DNA of 64,000 nt from Gordonia sp. (in: high G+C Gram-positive bacteria) (lineage in GTDB: Bacteria; Actinomycetota; Actinomycetes; Mycobacteriales; Mycobacteriaceae). The translations under genes were made by a program, and so were the position numbers. The notes under the pieces are model-generated. The model was not told the DNA's origin. It made no database searches and was given only the letters and a program-made list of their open reading frames with translations. Position 1 is the stretch's first letter, and every line of letters starts with the position of its first letter. Below are positions 25,940 through 35,524 of this stretch, in pieces. The stretch lies in assembly GCF_020438995.1 (NCBI RefSeq), contig NZ_JAGQTN010000275.1:1-64000 (forward strand). Reading direction: 5' to 3'.

Positions 25940-26338
25940 ATGACCATGACTGACCCGATCGCAGACTTTTTGACACGTCTGCGCAACGCCAACTCGGCGT
26001 ACCACGACGAGGTCACCCTTCCGTCGTCGAAGATCAAGGTGGCTATCGCCGAGATCCTCAAGCGCGAGGGTTACATCACAGACTTCCGCACCGAAGATGC
26101 AGAGGTCGGCAAGAGCCTCGTCGTCTCCCTCAAGTACGGCCCGAGCCGTGAACGCAGTATCGCCGGTCTGCGCCGCGTCTCCAAGCCGGGTCTGCGGGTG
26201 TACGCGAAGTCCACCAACCTGCCCAAGGTCCTGGGCGGCCTCGGCGTGGCCATCATCTCCACGTCGTCCGGTCTGCTCACCGATCGTCAGGCAGCCAACC
26301 AGGGCGTGGGCGGCGAAGTCCTCGCCTACGTCTGGTAA
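25940..26338 (+). CDS. rpsH: 30S ribosomal protein S8
   Basis: This 132-residue protein binds 16S rRNA in the central domain of the small subunit. It starts [18 protein letters not shown] and ends with the conserved [24 protein letters not shown]. It is full length. The GAGAAAGG ribosome binding site is about 13 bases from the ATG and is followed by the palindrome GGTTGACGGTCAACC, whose folding could bring the two closer. In most bacteria S8 follows rplE and rpsN; here an accessory island with vapBC and transposon remnants is directly upstream, while rplF follows 15 bases downstream. A second ATG two codons later is possible. Confidence 0.97.
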   Translation: MTMTDPIADFLTRLRNANSAYHDEVTLPSSKIKVAIAEILKREGYITDFRTEDAEVGKSLVVSLKYGPSRERSIAGLRRVSKPGLRVYAKSTNLPKVLGGLGVAIISTSSGLLTDRQAANQGVGGEVLAYVW

Positions 26339-26353
26339 GGGAGGCTAGAAGAT

Positions 26354-26890
26354 ATGTCACGTATCGGTAAGAATCCCATCGCCATCCCCGCCGGTGTGAC
26401 CGTCTCGATCGACGGCCAGAACATCACCGTGAAGGGCCCCAAGGGCGAGCTCACCCACACCGTCACCGAGCCCATCGCGGTCGCTCAGGAAGACGGCAAC
26501 ATTGTGGTGACCCGACCCAACGACGAGCGCCGCAGCCGTGCCCTGCACGGCCTCAACCGGTCTCTGGTGAACAACCTCGTCATCGGCGTCACCCAGGGCT
26601 ACACCAACAAGATGGAAATCTTCGGTGTCGGCTACCGCGTGCAGGCCAAGGGCAAGGACCTCGAGTTCGCGCTCGGTTACAGCCATCCCGTGCCGATCGA
26701 GGCTCCCGAAGGCATCACCTTCGCCGTCGAGACGCCCACCAAGTTCTCGGTGTCGGGTATCGACAAGCAGAAAGTCGGCGAGATCTCGGCGGTCATCCGC
26801 CGCCTGCGTCGCCCCGACCCGTACAAGGGCAAGGGCATTCGCTACGAGGGTGAGCAGATCCGTCGCAAGGTCGGAAAGACGGGTAAGTAA
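26354..26890 (+). CDS. rplF: 50S ribosomal protein L6
   Basis: The 178-residue protein has the two repeated alpha/beta domains of L6 and sits near the GTPase-associated region of the large subunit. It starts [19 protein letters not shown] and contains the signature [16 protein letters not shown] near residues 155-170. Length is normal. A purine-rich GGAGG lies just upstream, and the gene follows rpsH and precedes rplR by three bases, as in the standard spc operon, so translation is probably coupled. Confidence 0.98.
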   Translation: MSRIGKNPIAIPAGVTVSIDGQNITVKGPKGELTHTVTEPIAVAQEDGNIVVTRPNDERRSRALHGLNRSLVNNLVIGVTQGYTNKMEIFGVGYRVQAKGKDLEFALGYSHPVPIEAPEGITFAVETPTKFSVSGIDKQKVGEISAVIRRLRRPDPYKGKGIRYEGEQIRRKVGKTGK

Positions 26891-26893
26891 GCC

Positions 26894-27292
26894 ATGAGTG
26901 AAACCAAGATCGATCGCAAGCCGCTCGGCAAGGACGCCTCGACTCGCCGTCGTACCTCGACCGCGAACCGCCATTTCCGTCTGCGTAAGAAGGTCGCCGG
27001 CACCGCCGAGCGTCCCCGTCTGGCCGTCAAGCGCAGCAGCCGCCACATCCACGTGCAGCTCATCGACGACCTCGCCGGCAAGACCCTTGCCGCCGCGTCC
27101 TCGATCGAGGCCGACGTGCGTGCTGTGGACGGCGACAAGTCGGCACACGCGGCCAAGGTGGGCGAGCTGATCGCCGCCCGCGCCAAGGCAGCCGGTGTGG
27201 AGGCCGTCGTGTTCGACCGTGGTGGCAAGGACTACCACGGCCGGATCGCCGCGCTCGCCGACGCCGCCCGCGAGGGAGGCCTGAGCTTCTGA
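26894..27292 (+). CDS. rplR: 50S ribosomal protein L18
   Basis: The 132-residue protein binds 5S rRNA and helps dock the central protuberance. Typical features are a basic N-terminal extension ([17 protein letters not shown]), [20 protein letters not shown] near residues 45-62, and the C-terminal [24 protein letters not shown]. Only three bases separate it from rplF. A 46-base gap with GGAGGG leads to rpsE. Confidence 0.98.
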   Translation: MSETKIDRKPLGKDASTRRRTSTANRHFRLRKKVAGTAERPRLAVKRSSRHIHVQLIDDLAGKTLAAASSIEADVRAVDGDKSAHAAKVGELIAARAKAAGVEAVVFDRGGKDYHGRIAALADAAREGGLSF

Positions 27293-27338
27293 TGACCATC
27301 TCGACCAGCAACACCACAGTGACCGGAGGGAACCTCTG

Positions 27339-27971
27339 ATGCCCGGACGTCAGCGTGACGGCGGAAACGGACCCGCCGGAAACGACAACAACAACAGCAA
27401 CGAGCGTCGCGGCCGCGGCGAGCGTCGTGACCGCGGTGGCCGCGATCGCGACCAGGACCGCAACCAGCTTGAGCGCGTCGTCGCGATCAACCGCGTGTCC
27501 AAGGTCGTCAAGGGTGGCCGCCGGTTCTCCTTCACCGCACTCGTGGTGGTGGGCGACGGCCAGGGCCTCGTCGGCGTCGGCTACGGCAAGGCCAAGGAAG
27601 TTCCGGCCGCGATCCAGAAGGGTGTCGAAGAGGCTCGCAAGAACTTCTTCCGCGTCCCGCTGATCGGCGGCACCGTGACCCACCCCGTCCAGGGTGAGGC
27701 CGCTGCCGGTGTCGTGATGCTTCGCCCGGCCAGCCCCGGTACCGGTGTGATCGCCGGTGGCGCGGTGCGTGCCGTGCTCGAATGCGCCGGTGTGCACGAT
27801 GTTCTCGCCAAGAGCCTCGGCTCCGACAACGCGATCAACGTCGTCCACGCCACCGTTGCGGCTCTCAAGATGCTGCAGCGTCCCGAAGAGGTCGCGGCCC
27901 GTCGTGGCCTCCCGATCGAAGATGTGGCACCGGCCGGTATGCTCCGCGCCCGGGCCGGCCAGGGAGCGTAA
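27339..27971 (+). CDS. rpsE: 30S ribosomal protein S5
   Basis: This 210-residue protein takes part in decoding accuracy and in mRNA entry. It has an Asn/Gly/Arg-rich N-terminal extension of about 40 residues (normal for actinobacteria), the double-stranded-RNA-binding-like S5 domain with [17 protein letters not shown] near residues 47-63, and the C-terminal domain with [21 protein letters not shown] lies 8 bases before the ATG. The next gene, rpmD, starts five bases after its stop. Confidence 0.98.
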   Translation: MPGRQRDGGNGPAGNDNNNSNERRGRGERRDRGGRDRDQDRNQLERVVAINRVSKVVKGGRRFSFTALVVVGDGQGLVGVGYGKAKEVPAAIQKGVEEARKNFFRVPLIGGTVTHPVQGEAAAGVVMLRPASPGTGVIAGGAVRAVLECAGVHDVLAKSLGSDNAINVVHATVAALKMLQRPEEVAARRGLPIEDVAPAGMLRARAGQGA

Positions 27972-27976
27972 GACCA

Positions 27977-28156
27977 ATGGCAGAACTGAAGATCACCCAG
28001 GTCAAGGGCACCATCGGTACCAAGAAGAACCAGCGTGACAGCCTGCGCACCCTCGGTCTGAAGGGTATCCGCAAGACCGTCACCCGCGAGGACACCCCGC
28101 AGAACCGCGGCCTGATCAACGTGGTGCGCCACCTCGTGACAGTCGAAGAGGTTTAA
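27977..28156 (+). CDS. rpmD: 50S ribosomal protein L30
   Basis: The 59-residue protein [20 protein letters not shown]... with [18 protein letters not shown] is a full-length bacterial L30. It is absent from some bacteria but standard in actinobacterial spc operons. It is tightly spaced between rpsE (five bases) and rplO (four bases), so the three are likely translated from one mRNA. Confidence 0.97.
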   Translation: MAELKITQVKGTIGTKKNQRDSLRTLGLKGIRKTVTREDTPQNRGLINVVRHLVTVEEV

Positions 28157-28160
28157 GCAA

Positions 28161-28601
28161 ATGACCATCAAGCTCCATCATCTTCGCCCCGCAGAGGGTG
28201 CGAAGACCGAGAAGACCCGTGTGGGTCGTGGTGAGGGATCCAAGGGTAAGACCGCGGGTCGCGGCACCAAGGGCACCAAGGCCCGCAAGAACGTGCCCGC
28301 CGCGTTCGAAGGCGGCCAGATGCCGATCCACATGCGGCTGCCGAAGCTCAAGGGCTTCACCAACCGCAACCGGGTCGAGTACCAGGTCGTGAACGTCGGC
28401 GACATCGCCCGGCTGTTCCCGCAGGGCGGCACCATCGGCGTCGACGACCTCGTCGCCGCCGGCGCCGTTCGCAAGAACAAGCTGGTGAAGGTGCTCGGCG
28501 ACGGCGACCTGTCGGTGGCCGTCAACGTCACCGCCAACAAGTTCACCGGCGCGGCCAAGGAGAAGATCACCGCCGCCGGTGGTAGCGTCTCCGAGCTCTG
28601 A
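28161..28601 (+). CDS. rplO: 50S ribosomal protein L15
   Basis: The 146-residue protein is an early-assembly large-subunit component. The Gly/Lys-rich N-terminal tail ([20 protein letters not shown]) and the C-terminal [14 protein letters not shown] block are typical. It is the last gene before a very strong hairpin at 28610-28660. That makes it the probable end of one transcript, with secY beginning a new one. Confidence 0.98.
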   Translation: MTIKLHHLRPAEGAKTEKTRVGRGEGSKGKTAGRGTKGTKARKNVPAAFEGGQMPIHMRLPKLKGFTNRNRVEYQVVNVGDIARLFPQGGTIGVDDLVAAGAVRKNKLVKVLGDGDLSVAVNVTANKFTGAAKEKITAAGGSVSEL

Positions 28602-28609
28602 CACGCCCA

Positions 28610-28660
28610 CGAGCCGCCGGACGAGAGCAGCGTCACACGCCGCTCTCGTTCGGCGGCTCG
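28610..28660 (+). terminator. Strong terminator hairpin between rplO and secY
   Basis: Arms 28610-28632 and 28638-28660 form a 23-bp stem (one mismatch, one wobble) with a 5-base loop; the outer ten pairs are CGAGCCGCCG/CGGCGGCTCG. There is no clear T-run, as is usual in high-GC actinobacteria. It splits the spc operon so that secY-adk-map can be controlled separately. Confidence 0.85.
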
Positions 28661-28822
28661 CTGCGGTTCGCGTGCGGCCCCCGTGCGGGCCGAAATCTCC
28701 TCAACCCGGCATTTTCCCTGGTCACACGGTGGCCGACGAGGCGAATCCGGTCTCACTGTTAGAGTTTCACAAGACGTTCCCGGCCATTTCGGCCGACACC
28801 ACCCCGGACTAGGAGGAACTTA

Positions 28823-30142
28823 GTGCTCTCCCCCCTCGTCGCGGCCTTCAGGACGCCGGACCTGAGGAAGAAGATCCTCTTCGTCATCGGCATCGTCATC
28901 CTGTACCGCCTCGGCGCCACCATCCCGTCCCCGGGCGTGAACTACAAAGTAGTGAACGAGTGCATGGACCAGATCAACTCCGGAGACAATCAGGTCTACG
29001 CGTTGATCAACATGTTCTCCGGCGGCGCCATGCTGCAGTTGGCCGTGTTCGCGATCGGCATCATGCCGTACATCACCGCCAGCATCATCGTGCAGCTGCT
29101 GACCGTCGTGATCCCCCGTTTCGAGCAGCTGCGCAAAGAAGGCCAGTCCGGCCAGGCCAAGATGACGCAGTACACCCGCTACCTGACGGTGGCGCTGGCG
29201 TTGCTGCAGTCCACGGGCATCGTCGCCCTGGCCTCGCGCGGCCAGCTCCTGCCCGACAGCTGCAAGGGTGATGTGCTCAGCGACGAGTCGGTGTTCGCGC
29301 TGACGATCGTCGTGCTCGTCATGACCGCGGGCGCCTGCGTCGTCATGTGGATGGGTGAGCTCATCACCGAGCGCGGCGTCGGCAACGGCATGTCGCTGCT
29401 GATCTTCGCCGGTATCTCCGCCCGCATCCCCTCCGAGGGCAAAGCCATCCTCGACCAGCGCGGCGCACTCGCATTCTCGCTCGTGTGCGTGGCCGCCCTC
29501 GTCATCATCGCCGGTGTCGTGTTCGTTGAGCAGGGCCAGCGCCGCATCCCGGTGCAATACGCCAAGCGCATGGTGGGCCGCAAGATGTACGGCGGATCGT
29601 CGACGTATCTGCCGCTCAAGGTCAACCAGGCCGGCGTCATCCCGGTGATCTTCGCGTCGTCGTTGCTGTATCTGCCGCAGCTCATCCTCCAGCTCACCGC
29701 CGGGTCCAACGACACGTCGGGCTGGAAGAAGTTCATGAACGACTATCTGACGGATCCGACCAGCTGGTCGCACATCCTGCTGTACTTCGCGATGATCATC
29801 TTCTTCACGTACTTCTACGTGGCCGTCACCTTCAACCCCGAAGAGCGTGCCGACGACATGAAGAAGTACGGCGGATTCATCCCGGGTATCCGTCCCGGCC
29901 AGCCCACCGCCGACTACCTCGGCTATGTGCTGAGCCGAATCACCCTGCCCGGTTCGATCTACCTCGGTATCATCGCCGTGTTGCCCAACGTCTTCCTCGA
30001 CATGAGCAGTGGCGGTTCGGCCAGCGGACTGAACTTCTTCGGCGGCACCGCGGTGCTGATCATGGTCGGTGTCGGATTGGACACGATGAAGCAGGTCAAC
30101 AGTCAATTGATGCAACGGAAGTACGAAGGGTTCCTCAAGTGA
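28823..30142 (+). CDS. secY: Preprotein translocase channel subunit SecY
   Basis: The 439-residue inner-membrane protein has ten membrane segments and forms the Sec channel with SecE and SecG. It starts (GTG, with AGGAGGAA upstream) [19 protein letters not shown]. It contains the conserved plug and cytoplasmic-loop motifs, such as [17 protein letters not shown] near residues 188-204 and [10 protein letters not shown] near 355. Its stop overlaps the GTG start of adk by four bases. The intergenic region upstream contains a terminator, so it likely has its own promoter between 28680 and 28800. Confidence 0.98.
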   Translation: MLSPLVAAFRTPDLRKKILFVIGIVILYRLGATIPSPGVNYKVVNECMDQINSGDNQVYALINMFSGGAMLQLAVFAIGIMPYITASIIVQLLTVVIPRFEQLRKEGQSGQAKMTQYTRYLTVALALLQSTGIVALASRGQLLPDSCKGDVLSDESVFALTIVVLVMTAGACVVMWMGELITERGVGNGMSLLIFAGISARIPSEGKAILDQRGALAFSLVCVAALVIIAGVVFVEQGQRRIPVQYAKRMVGRKMYGGSSTYLPLKVNQAGVIPVIFASSLLYLPQLILQLTAGSNDTSGWKKFMNDYLTDPTSWSHILLYFAMIIFFTYFYVAVTFNPEERADDMKKYGGFIPGIRPGQPTADYLGYVLSRITLPGSIYLGIIAVLPNVFLDMSSGGSASGLNFFGGTAVLIMVGVGLDTMKQVNSQLMQRKYEGFLK

Positions 30143-30687
30143 GACTTGTTATTCTCGGTCCGCCCGGAGCGGGCAAAGGCACACAGGCAGAGCTGCTCAG
30201 CGAGGCTCTCGGGATCCCGCACATCTCCACCGGTGATCTGTTCCGCGCCAATATCTCGCAGGGCACTCCGGTGGGTATCGAGGCCAAGAAGTACCTCGAC
30301 GCAGGCAACCTCGTGCCGTCGGAGATCACCGTCGACATGGTGCGTGCCCGGCTCGCCGAGCCCGACGCCGTCAAGGGCTTCCTGCTCGACGGTTTTCCCC
30401 GGTCCACCGGGCAGGCCGACGCGCTCGTCGAGATCCTCACCAACCTCGACGAGACCCTCAACGGGGTGCTGTCGCTCGAGGTCGACGCCGACGTGGTGGT
30501 CGAGCGGATGCTGGCCCGTGGCCGCGCCGATGACACCGAGGAAGTGATCCGCAACCGCCTCTCGGTGTACGCCACCGAGACCGCGCCGCTGCTGGAGTAC
30601 TACGCCGGGCACATCATGGCCATCAACGCCGTCGGAGACGTGCAAGAGGTGCATCAGCGGATTCTCGGCGCGCTCGGCGACAACTGA
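30139..30687 (+). CDS. adk: Adenylate kinase
   Basis: The 182-residue enzyme interconverts ATP plus AMP and two ADP. The P-loop [14 protein letters not shown] is at residues 7-20. [10 protein letters not shown] near 84-93 binds AMP and [16 protein letters not shown] near 127-142 forms the lid. It is the short form without a zinc-binding lid, typical of actinobacteria. The GTG start overlaps secY by four bases and map follows after three bases. Confidence 0.98.
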   Translation: MRLVILGPPGAGKGTQAELLSEALGIPHISTGDLFRANISQGTPVGIEAKKYLDAGNLVPSEITVDMVRARLAEPDAVKGFLLDGFPRSTGQADALVEILTNLDETLNGVLSLEVDADVVVERMLARGRADDTEEVIRNRLSVYATETAPLLEYYAGHIMAINAVGDVQEVHQRILGALGDN

Positions 30688-30690
30688 GCC

Positions 30691-31482
30691 GTGTTGCGCA
30701 GGACAAAGAAGAAGGTCCCGTTTCGCACCGCCGCCGAAGTCGACGCGATGGCGGCGGCCGGTGCGATCGTCGGGGCAGCACTGGTCGCGGTGCGTGAGGC
30801 GGCCACACCAGGGATGTCGACCCTCGACCTCGATGAGATCGCCGAAACGGTGATCCGCGAGGCGGGGGCCGTCCCGTCTTTCAAGGGCTATCACGGATTT
30901 CCCGGCTCCATCTGCAGCTCCGTGAACGAGGTGGTGGTGCACGGCATCCCCACCAAGGACACCGTCCTCGCCGACGGCGACCTCGTGTCCATCGACTGCG
31001 GCGCCATCCTCGACGGCTGGCACGGCGACTCGGCCTGGACCTTCGGTATCGGTGAGATCTCGCAGGCCGATTCGGATCTGAGCGAGGCCACCCGGCTCAC
31101 GCTCGACGCCGGAATCGCGGCGATGGTCGATGGTGCCCGGCTCACCGACATCTCCCACGCTTTGGAGAAGGCCACTCGTGCGGCCGAGGTGAAGTTCGGC
31201 CGCGGGTTCGGCATCGTCTCCGGGTACGGCGGGCACGGCATCGGCCGCGAAATGCACCTGGACCCATTCCTGGCGAACGAGGGCAAACCCAATCGTGGGC
31301 CGTTGCTGGTGATCGGCTCCACCCTCGCTATCGAACCGATGCTCACGTTGGGGACCACCGAAACGTCGGTACTCGGCGATGATTGGACCGTCGTCACCGA
31401 CGACGGGTCGCGGGCGGCGCACTGGGAGCACACGGTTGTCGTGACCGGGGACGGGCCGCGGATTCTCACCACGCGGCCGTAG
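30691..31482 (+). CDS. map: Methionine aminopeptidase type I
   Basis: The 263-residue enzyme removes N-terminal methionine from nascent proteins using two metal ions. Metal ligands are visible: D in [19 protein letters not shown] (two Asp, near residues 101 and 112), H in [12 protein letters not shown] (near 176), E in LAIEPML (near 210) and E in HWEHTVVV (near 242). The substrate-contact His is in GYHGFPGS. It begins with GTG three bases after adk and ends the secY-adk-map unit, just before an intergenic palindromic repeat. Actinobacteria usually have a second map elsewhere. Confidence 0.97.
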   Translation: MLRRTKKKVPFRTAAEVDAMAAAGAIVGAALVAVREAATPGMSTLDLDEIAETVIREAGAVPSFKGYHGFPGSICSSVNEVVVHGIPTKDTVLADGDLVSIDCGAILDGWHGDSAWTFGIGEISQADSDLSEATRLTLDAGIAAMVDGARLTDISHALEKATRAAEVKFGRGFGIVSGYGGHGIGREMHLDPFLANEGKPNRGPLLVIGSTLAIEPMLTLGTTETSVLGDDWTVVTDDGSRAAHWEHTVVVTGDGPRILTTRP

Positions 31483-31520
31483 GCGCTTCGTTTCGCGGTG
31501 GTCCGGTCATGCGCGGATTG

Positions 31521-31724
31521 TCACCGGACCCTTCGTGACCTTCGCTCCTTCGTCGCTTCAGCCTCAGGGATCAAGAGGTTTGGTTGTTTTGGTGTCGGGG
31601 TTGAAGAGGTTTGGTTGCCTTGGTGTCGGGATAGGTGGTCGTTTGTTCGTCGCGGCCGGGCATCTTGATCCCTGAGGAGGGTCGCGCGAGCTTGCGAGCC
31701 GACTCGTCACGAAGGGTCCGGCGA
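31521..31724. repeat. Palindromic intergenic repeat, copy 1
   Basis: The arms begin TCRCCGGACCCTTCGTGAC at both ends and finish CCTCAGGGATCAAG on the inside, so the element reads almost the same on both strands. The middle (about 95 bases) is G/T-rich with internal repeats of AAGAGGTTTGGTTG. It lies between the convergent map and fdhD genes and its right arm overlaps the last codons of fdhD. A second copy is at 34544-34735. Confidence 0.8.
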
Positions 31725-32573
31725 CGTGAGGCTCTCAACGTTGTTCGCGGACAGTCTGTCGGGGCGGGTGTAGGCGACGAGGGAGTCGCCGCGGACGAAG
31801 CCCAGGAGGGTGAGGCCGGAGTCGTCGGCGAGATCGGCGGCCAGCGACGATGGGGCGGATACCGCCGACAGCATCGGGATTCCTGCCATCACCGCTTTCT
31901 GTACCAGTTCGAAACTCGCCCGCCCGGATACCTGCAGGATGTGACCGCGCAGCGGCAGTAGCCCCTGGGTGAGGGCCCAGCCGATCACCTTGTCGACGGC
32001 ATTGTGCCGACCCACATCCTCGCGGACGACGACGAGTTCGCCGGTGCGGCCGTCGAACAGGGCCGCCGCGTGCAGGCCGCCGGTCTTGTCGAAGACGCTC
32101 TGGTGATCGCGTAGCCGGGCGGGGAACTCCAGGAGAGCAGCGACGGAGATGGTCAGTGGGTCGTCGGCGACACCGAACGACGACCGGATCGCGATCGCGT
32201 CGATGCTGTCCTTGCCGCACACCCCGCAAGCGCTGGTGGTGGTGAAACTCCGGGCCAGTTCGGGGGCGGGGGGAGCCACGTGCGCGGCGAGGACGATGTC
32301 GAGGACGTTGTAGGTGTTGGCGCCGTCGGCGCCGGTTCCGGCACAGTAGCGGGCCGTGACCAGATCGTCGGCTCCGGTCAGCACGCCCTCGGAGACGAGG
32401 AAACCGGCGGCGAGCTCGACGTCGTTGCCCGGGGTGCGCATTGTCACCACCAACGACTTGCCGCCGACCCGGATTTCCAGTGGTTCCTCCACCGCGAGGG
32501 TGTCGGGGCGCGCCACGGTATGCCCGTCACCCCGGATGCGGGTGACGCGGCGTCGGGTGGTGATACGGCCCAT
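31707..32573 (-). CDS. fdhD: FdhD-type sulfurtransferase for formate dehydrogenase
   Basis: This 288-residue protein passes sulfur to the molybdenum cofactor of formate dehydrogenase. It has TTTSACGVCGKDSID near residues 113-127 with the two cysteines of the sulfur-carrying CxxC, and VREDVGRHNAVDKVIG near 184-199 and QVSGRASFELVQKA near 216-229, all standard for the family. The last few residues (ESLTSPDPS) are encoded by the arm of the intergenic repeat, so the natural C-terminus has probably been altered by the element. No formate dehydrogenase genes are in the window. Confidence 0.95.
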   Translation of the reverse strand: MGRITTRRRVTRIRGDGHTVARPDTLAVEEPLEIRVGGKSLVVTMRTPGNDVELAAGFLVSEGVLTGADDLVTARYCAGTGADGANTYNVLDIVLAAHVAPPAPELARSFTTTSACGVCGKDSIDAIAIRSSFGVADDPLTISVAALLEFPARLRDHQSVFDKTGGLHAAALFDGRTGELVVVREDVGRHNAVDKVIGWALTQGLLPLRGHILQVSGRASFELVQKAVMAGIPMLSAVSAPSSLAADLADDSGLTLLGFVRGDSLVAYTRPDRLSANNVESLTSPDPS

Positions 32574-32593
32574 GGGTTTACGCTAGCGCCGTA

Positions 32594-33049
32594 TCAGCGC
32601 GGATCGGTGTCCAGGATGAGGGTGACCGGGCCGTCGTTGACCAGCGACACGTGCATGTGGGCGCCGAAGCGTCCGGTGGCGACAGTGGCCCCGAACGACC
32701 GTAGCGCGTCGACGACGGCGTCGACGAGGGGTTCGGCGATCGGTCCGGGGGCGGCGGCGTTCCACGACGGGCGTCGGCCCTTGGCGGTGTTCGCGTACAG
32801 GGTGAACTGGCTGATCACCAGGATCGGCGCACCGACGTCGGCCGCGGACAGTTCCCGATCCGGCCCGGGCAGAATACGTAGCCGCCAGATCTTGTCGGCC
32901 AGCTTCGCGGCATCATCGGCGGTGTCGTCATGGGTGACGCCGACGAGCACGACGAGGCCGTGTTCGTCGGCGCCTATGTCCAGGGCTCCGACCACTTCGC
33001 CGTCGACGGTGACGCTTGCCTGGCTGACTCGCTGGACGACTGCTCGCAT
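32594..33049 (-). CDS. dtd: D-aminoacyl-tRNA deacylase
   Basis: The 151-residue enzyme removes D-amino acids (and glycine) wrongly attached to tRNA. It starts [20 protein letters not shown]. The active-site motif [17 protein letters not shown] is near residues 78-94 and the Gly-cisPro-type motif is in [13 protein letters not shown] near the C-terminus (about 137-149). Length is normal. It lies 20 bases upstream of fdhD on the same strand and may share its transcript. Confidence 0.95.
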   Translation of the reverse strand: MRAVVQRVSQASVTVDGEVVGALDIGADEHGLVVLVGVTHDDTADDAAKLADKIWRLRILPGPDRELSAADVGAPILVISQFTLYANTAKGRRPSWNAAAPGPIAEPLVDAVVDALRSFGATVATGRFGAHMHVSLVNDGPVTLILDTDPR

Positions 33050-33140
33050 CGATCCAGCATGCCAGTCCCGCTACGCGGCCGTGCGCGCGGTGGACGGCAA
33101 TGAACGGTCAGGGTCTGGGAACCGGCGTGGTCGGTGCCGA

Positions 33141-34496
33141 TCAACTGGCGTTCTGCGCTGACGCCTGCCGGACCGCGAACTGGTTCTCCGGCCGGGGCAG
33201 ACCGAGATGATCGCGCAGCGTCGTGCCGGTGTATTCGGTGCGGAACAGGCCGCGGCGCTGCAGGATCGGGACTACGTGCTCGGTGAAGTCCGTGAGCCCA
33301 CCCGGATAGTAGGGCGGCATCACGTTGAAACCGTCGGCCGCGCCCTGGGTGAACCATTCTTCGATGGTGTCGGCGATCTGCTCCGGGGTGCCGGCGAATA
33401 CGCGGTGGCCGCGCGCCCCGGCCAGTCGGTGCAGGAGCCTGCGGACCGTCGGGCGTTCCTTGGCGACGATCTCGGCGACCACCTGTTTGCGGCTGCGCTT
33501 GTTGTCGGTGACGTTGCCGGCCTCGCCGAAGGCGTCGAGGGGGACCGGTGCGTCGAGGTCCAGGGCCGACAGGTCGACGTCGGCGAGGCCGCGAATCTGG
33601 TTGAGACCGTAGGCGGGTACGGTGAGTTCGTTGAACTCGTTCTCGAGTTCCTTTGCCGCGGTTTCGGTGTCGCCGATGAAGGGGCTCAGGCCGGGCAGGA
33701 TCTTGATGTGATCGGGATTGCGGCCCAATGCCTTTGCCTGTGCCTTGATGTCTGAGTAGAAGGCCTGCGCGTTGGACAGCGACTGGTGTGCGGTGAAGAT
33801 GGCCTCGGCGTAGCGGGCGGCGAAGGCACGGCCGTCGTTGGATGCGCCCGCCTGCACCAACACCGGATAACCCTGCGGAGAGCGTGGCGCGTTGAAAGCG
33901 CCACGGACGGTGAGGTGTTCGCCGACGAACTCGGCTCGGTGGATCTTGCCGGTGTCGGCATAGCGGCCGTTGTCGCGATCCAGGAGAACGGCATCGTCCT
34001 CCCACGAATCCCACAACCGGGTGGCGGTGTCGACGAACTCGGCCGCCCGCTTGTAACGGGACACCGGGTCGGGATGTGCAGTGAGACCGAAGTTTTCGGC
34101 CGCGGCATCGGTGGAGGTGGTGACGATGTTCCAGCCCGCCCGGCCCTTGGAAATGAAGTCCAGGGTCGAGAACAGGCGCGCCAGGTTGTATGGCTCGTAG
34201 TAGGTGGTGGAGGCGGTGGCGATCAGCCCGATGCGTTCGGTGGCCGCGGCGATCGCGCCGAGAACGGTGATCGGTTCGAGGCGGCCGGCGGTGCTGTAGG
34301 CGGCCTCGCTGCGCAGGGCCGGGCCGTCGGCGAAGAATACGGCGTCGAAAAGTGCTGCCTCGGCTGCCTTTCCGATTTCCTGGTAGTAGTCGGCGTCGAA
34401 GACACGGTGCGGTTGGCTGCGCGGGTGCCGCCACGCGGCCTCGTGGTGGCCGGCGGGGTAGATGAAGGCGTTCAGATGGAGTTGTCGGGTGGACAT
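33141..34496 (-). CDS. FMN-dependent monooxygenase of the NtaA/SnaA/DszA family
   Basis: The 451-residue protein is a two-component flavin monooxygenase of the bacterial luciferase-like superfamily. LHLNAFIYPAGHHEAAWRHP at the start, ASTTYYEPYNLARLFSTLDF near residues 89-108 and GRAGWNIVTT near 112-121 are signatures of the NtaA/SnaA/DszA/SfnG group. That group oxidises small organic substrates, often organosulfur compounds, with reduced FMN from a separate reductase. It lies downstream of an aliphatic-sulfonate-type ABC transporter on the same strand, separated by a repeat element, so sulfur scavenging is the likely role. The substrate cannot be named. The start at MSTRQLH is chosen over an in-frame extension. 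Confidence 0.85.
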   Translation of the reverse strand: MSTRQLHLNAFIYPAGHHEAAWRHPRSQPHRVFDADYYQEIGKAAEAALFDAVFFADGPALRSEAAYSTAGRLEPITVLGAIAAATERIGLIATASTTYYEPYNLARLFSTLDFISKGRAGWNIVTTSTDAAAENFGLTAHPDPVSRYKRAAEFVDTATRLWDSWEDDAVLLDRDNGRYADTGKIHRAEFVGEHLTVRGAFNAPRSPQGYPVLVQAGASNDGRAFAARYAEAIFTAHQSLSNAQAFYSDIKAQAKALGRNPDHIKILPGLSPFIGDTETAAKELENEFNELTVPAYGLNQIRGLADVDLSALDLDAPVPLDAFGEAGNVTDNKRSRKQVVAEIVAKERPTVRRLLHRLAGARGHRVFAGTPEQIADTIEEWFTQGAADGFNVMPPYYPGGLTDFTEHVVPILQRRGLFRTEYTGTTLRDHLGLPRPENQFAVRQASAQNAS

Positions 34497-34543
34497 GGGT
34501 GTGTTCCTTCTGTTCTGGGGTGGATGCGTCAGGTGTCGAAAGG

Positions 34544-34735
34544 TCGCCGGACCCAACGCGTCCCTTGCTCCTTCGTCGCGTCGGCCTCAGGGATCAAGGT
34601 GCGTGGTTGTGTCTTTGTTGCGTGGGCCTCGGGGTCAAGGTGTGTCTTGTGTCTTTTGGGCGCGGTGAGATTCTTGATCCCTGAGGAGCTGTCGCGCGAG
34701 CTTGCGAGCCGACCGCGTCTCGAAGGGTCCGGTGA
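34544..34735. repeat. Palindromic intergenic repeat, copy 2
   Basis: It has the same architecture as the copy at 31521: outer ends TCGCCGGACCC and TCACCGGACCC, inner arm ends CCTCAGGGATCAAG, and a G/T-rich middle with repeats of the type GGTCAAGGTGTGTCTTGTG. It sits between ssuB and the monooxygenase gene. In both copies one arm contains GGCTCGCAAGCTCGCGCGAC, itself a small palindrome. The structure suggests a non-coding mobile repeat (MITE- or REP-like); it encodes no protein. Confidence 0.8.
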
Positions 34736-34750
34736 CCTATCGCTGGTTAC

Positions 34751-35524
34751 TCAATGCGCTGCGACGTCGACGCCGAGGGCGGCCAGGAGGGCCTCGCGGT
34801 GGGCGACGAACTCCGGGTCGCGCAGGGAGCGTCGGGGGCCGAGGGAATCGAGGCTGCGGTCGGCGACGAAGCGGCCGTTGTCCAGGACGAGGACCCGGTC
34901 GGCGAGGGTGATCGCCTCGTCGACGTCGTGGGTGACCAGCAGCACGCCGGGCCGGTACTTGCTGCACAGCTCGCGCAGCAGGCCGTGCATGCGGATGCGG
35001 GTGAGGGCGTCGAGCGCTCCGAACGGCTCGTCGGCAAGCAGCAACTCGGGCTGGCGCACAAGCGATCTGGCCAGCGCCACACGTTGCTGTTCGCCACCGG
35101 AGAGTTCGGTGGGCCAGGCCCGTTCGCGGCCTGCGAGTCCGACGTCGGCGAGCGCGGTGCGGCCGGCCTCTGCGGCGTCACGACCGGACAGACCCAGGGT
35201 GACGTTGGGCAGCACCCGCGACCACGGGAGCAGGCGCGAATCCTGAAACACCACAGACGAATTGCGGGCGACGAACAGATCGCCGGTGCCATCGACGCCG
35301 ACGTCGAGTCCGGCGACCGCACGTAGCAGCGTGGACTTGCCACTGCCGCTGCGCCCGAGCAACGCCACGAACTCGCCGCGCCCGATGGTCAGGTCGATGC
35401 CGTCGAGGACCGTGCGGTCGCCGAACCGGCGGGTGAGCTTGTCGGCCACCAGAACCGGCTCGGCAGACGATGATTTCTGTTGCAGCTCAGGTGAATCGAT
35501 CAGCTGCCCAATGACCGGCGCCAT
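34751..35524 (-). CDS. ssuB: ABC transporter ATPase, aliphatic sulfonate type
   Basis: The 257-residue ATPase has Walker A GRSGSGKSTLLRAVAGL near residues 56-72, Q-loop SSVVFQDSRLLPW, signature ELSGGEQQRVALARSL near 137-152, Walker B LLLADEPFGALD and the H-loop VTHDVDEA. The FQDSRLLPW motif and gene order are typical of the nitrate/sulfonate/taurine importers. It energises the SsuC permease. The start at 35524 has GGAGGG 8 bases upstream and overlaps ssuC by 25 bases. Substrate specificity (sulfonate rather than taurine or nitrate) is inferred from the neighbouring monooxygenase. Confidence 0.85.
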   Translation of the reverse strand: MAPVIGQLIDSPELQQKSSSAEPVLVADKLTRRFGDRTVLDGIDLTIGRGEFVALLGRSGSGKSTLLRAVAGLDVGVDGTGDLFVARNSSVVFQDSRLLPWSRVLPNVTLGLSGRDAAEAGRTALADVGLAGRERAWPTELSGGEQQRVALARSLVRQPELLLADEPFGALDALTRIRMHGLLRELCSKYRPGVLLVTHDVDEAITLADRVLVLDNGRFVADRSLDSLGPRRSLRDPEFVAHREALLAALGVDVAAH

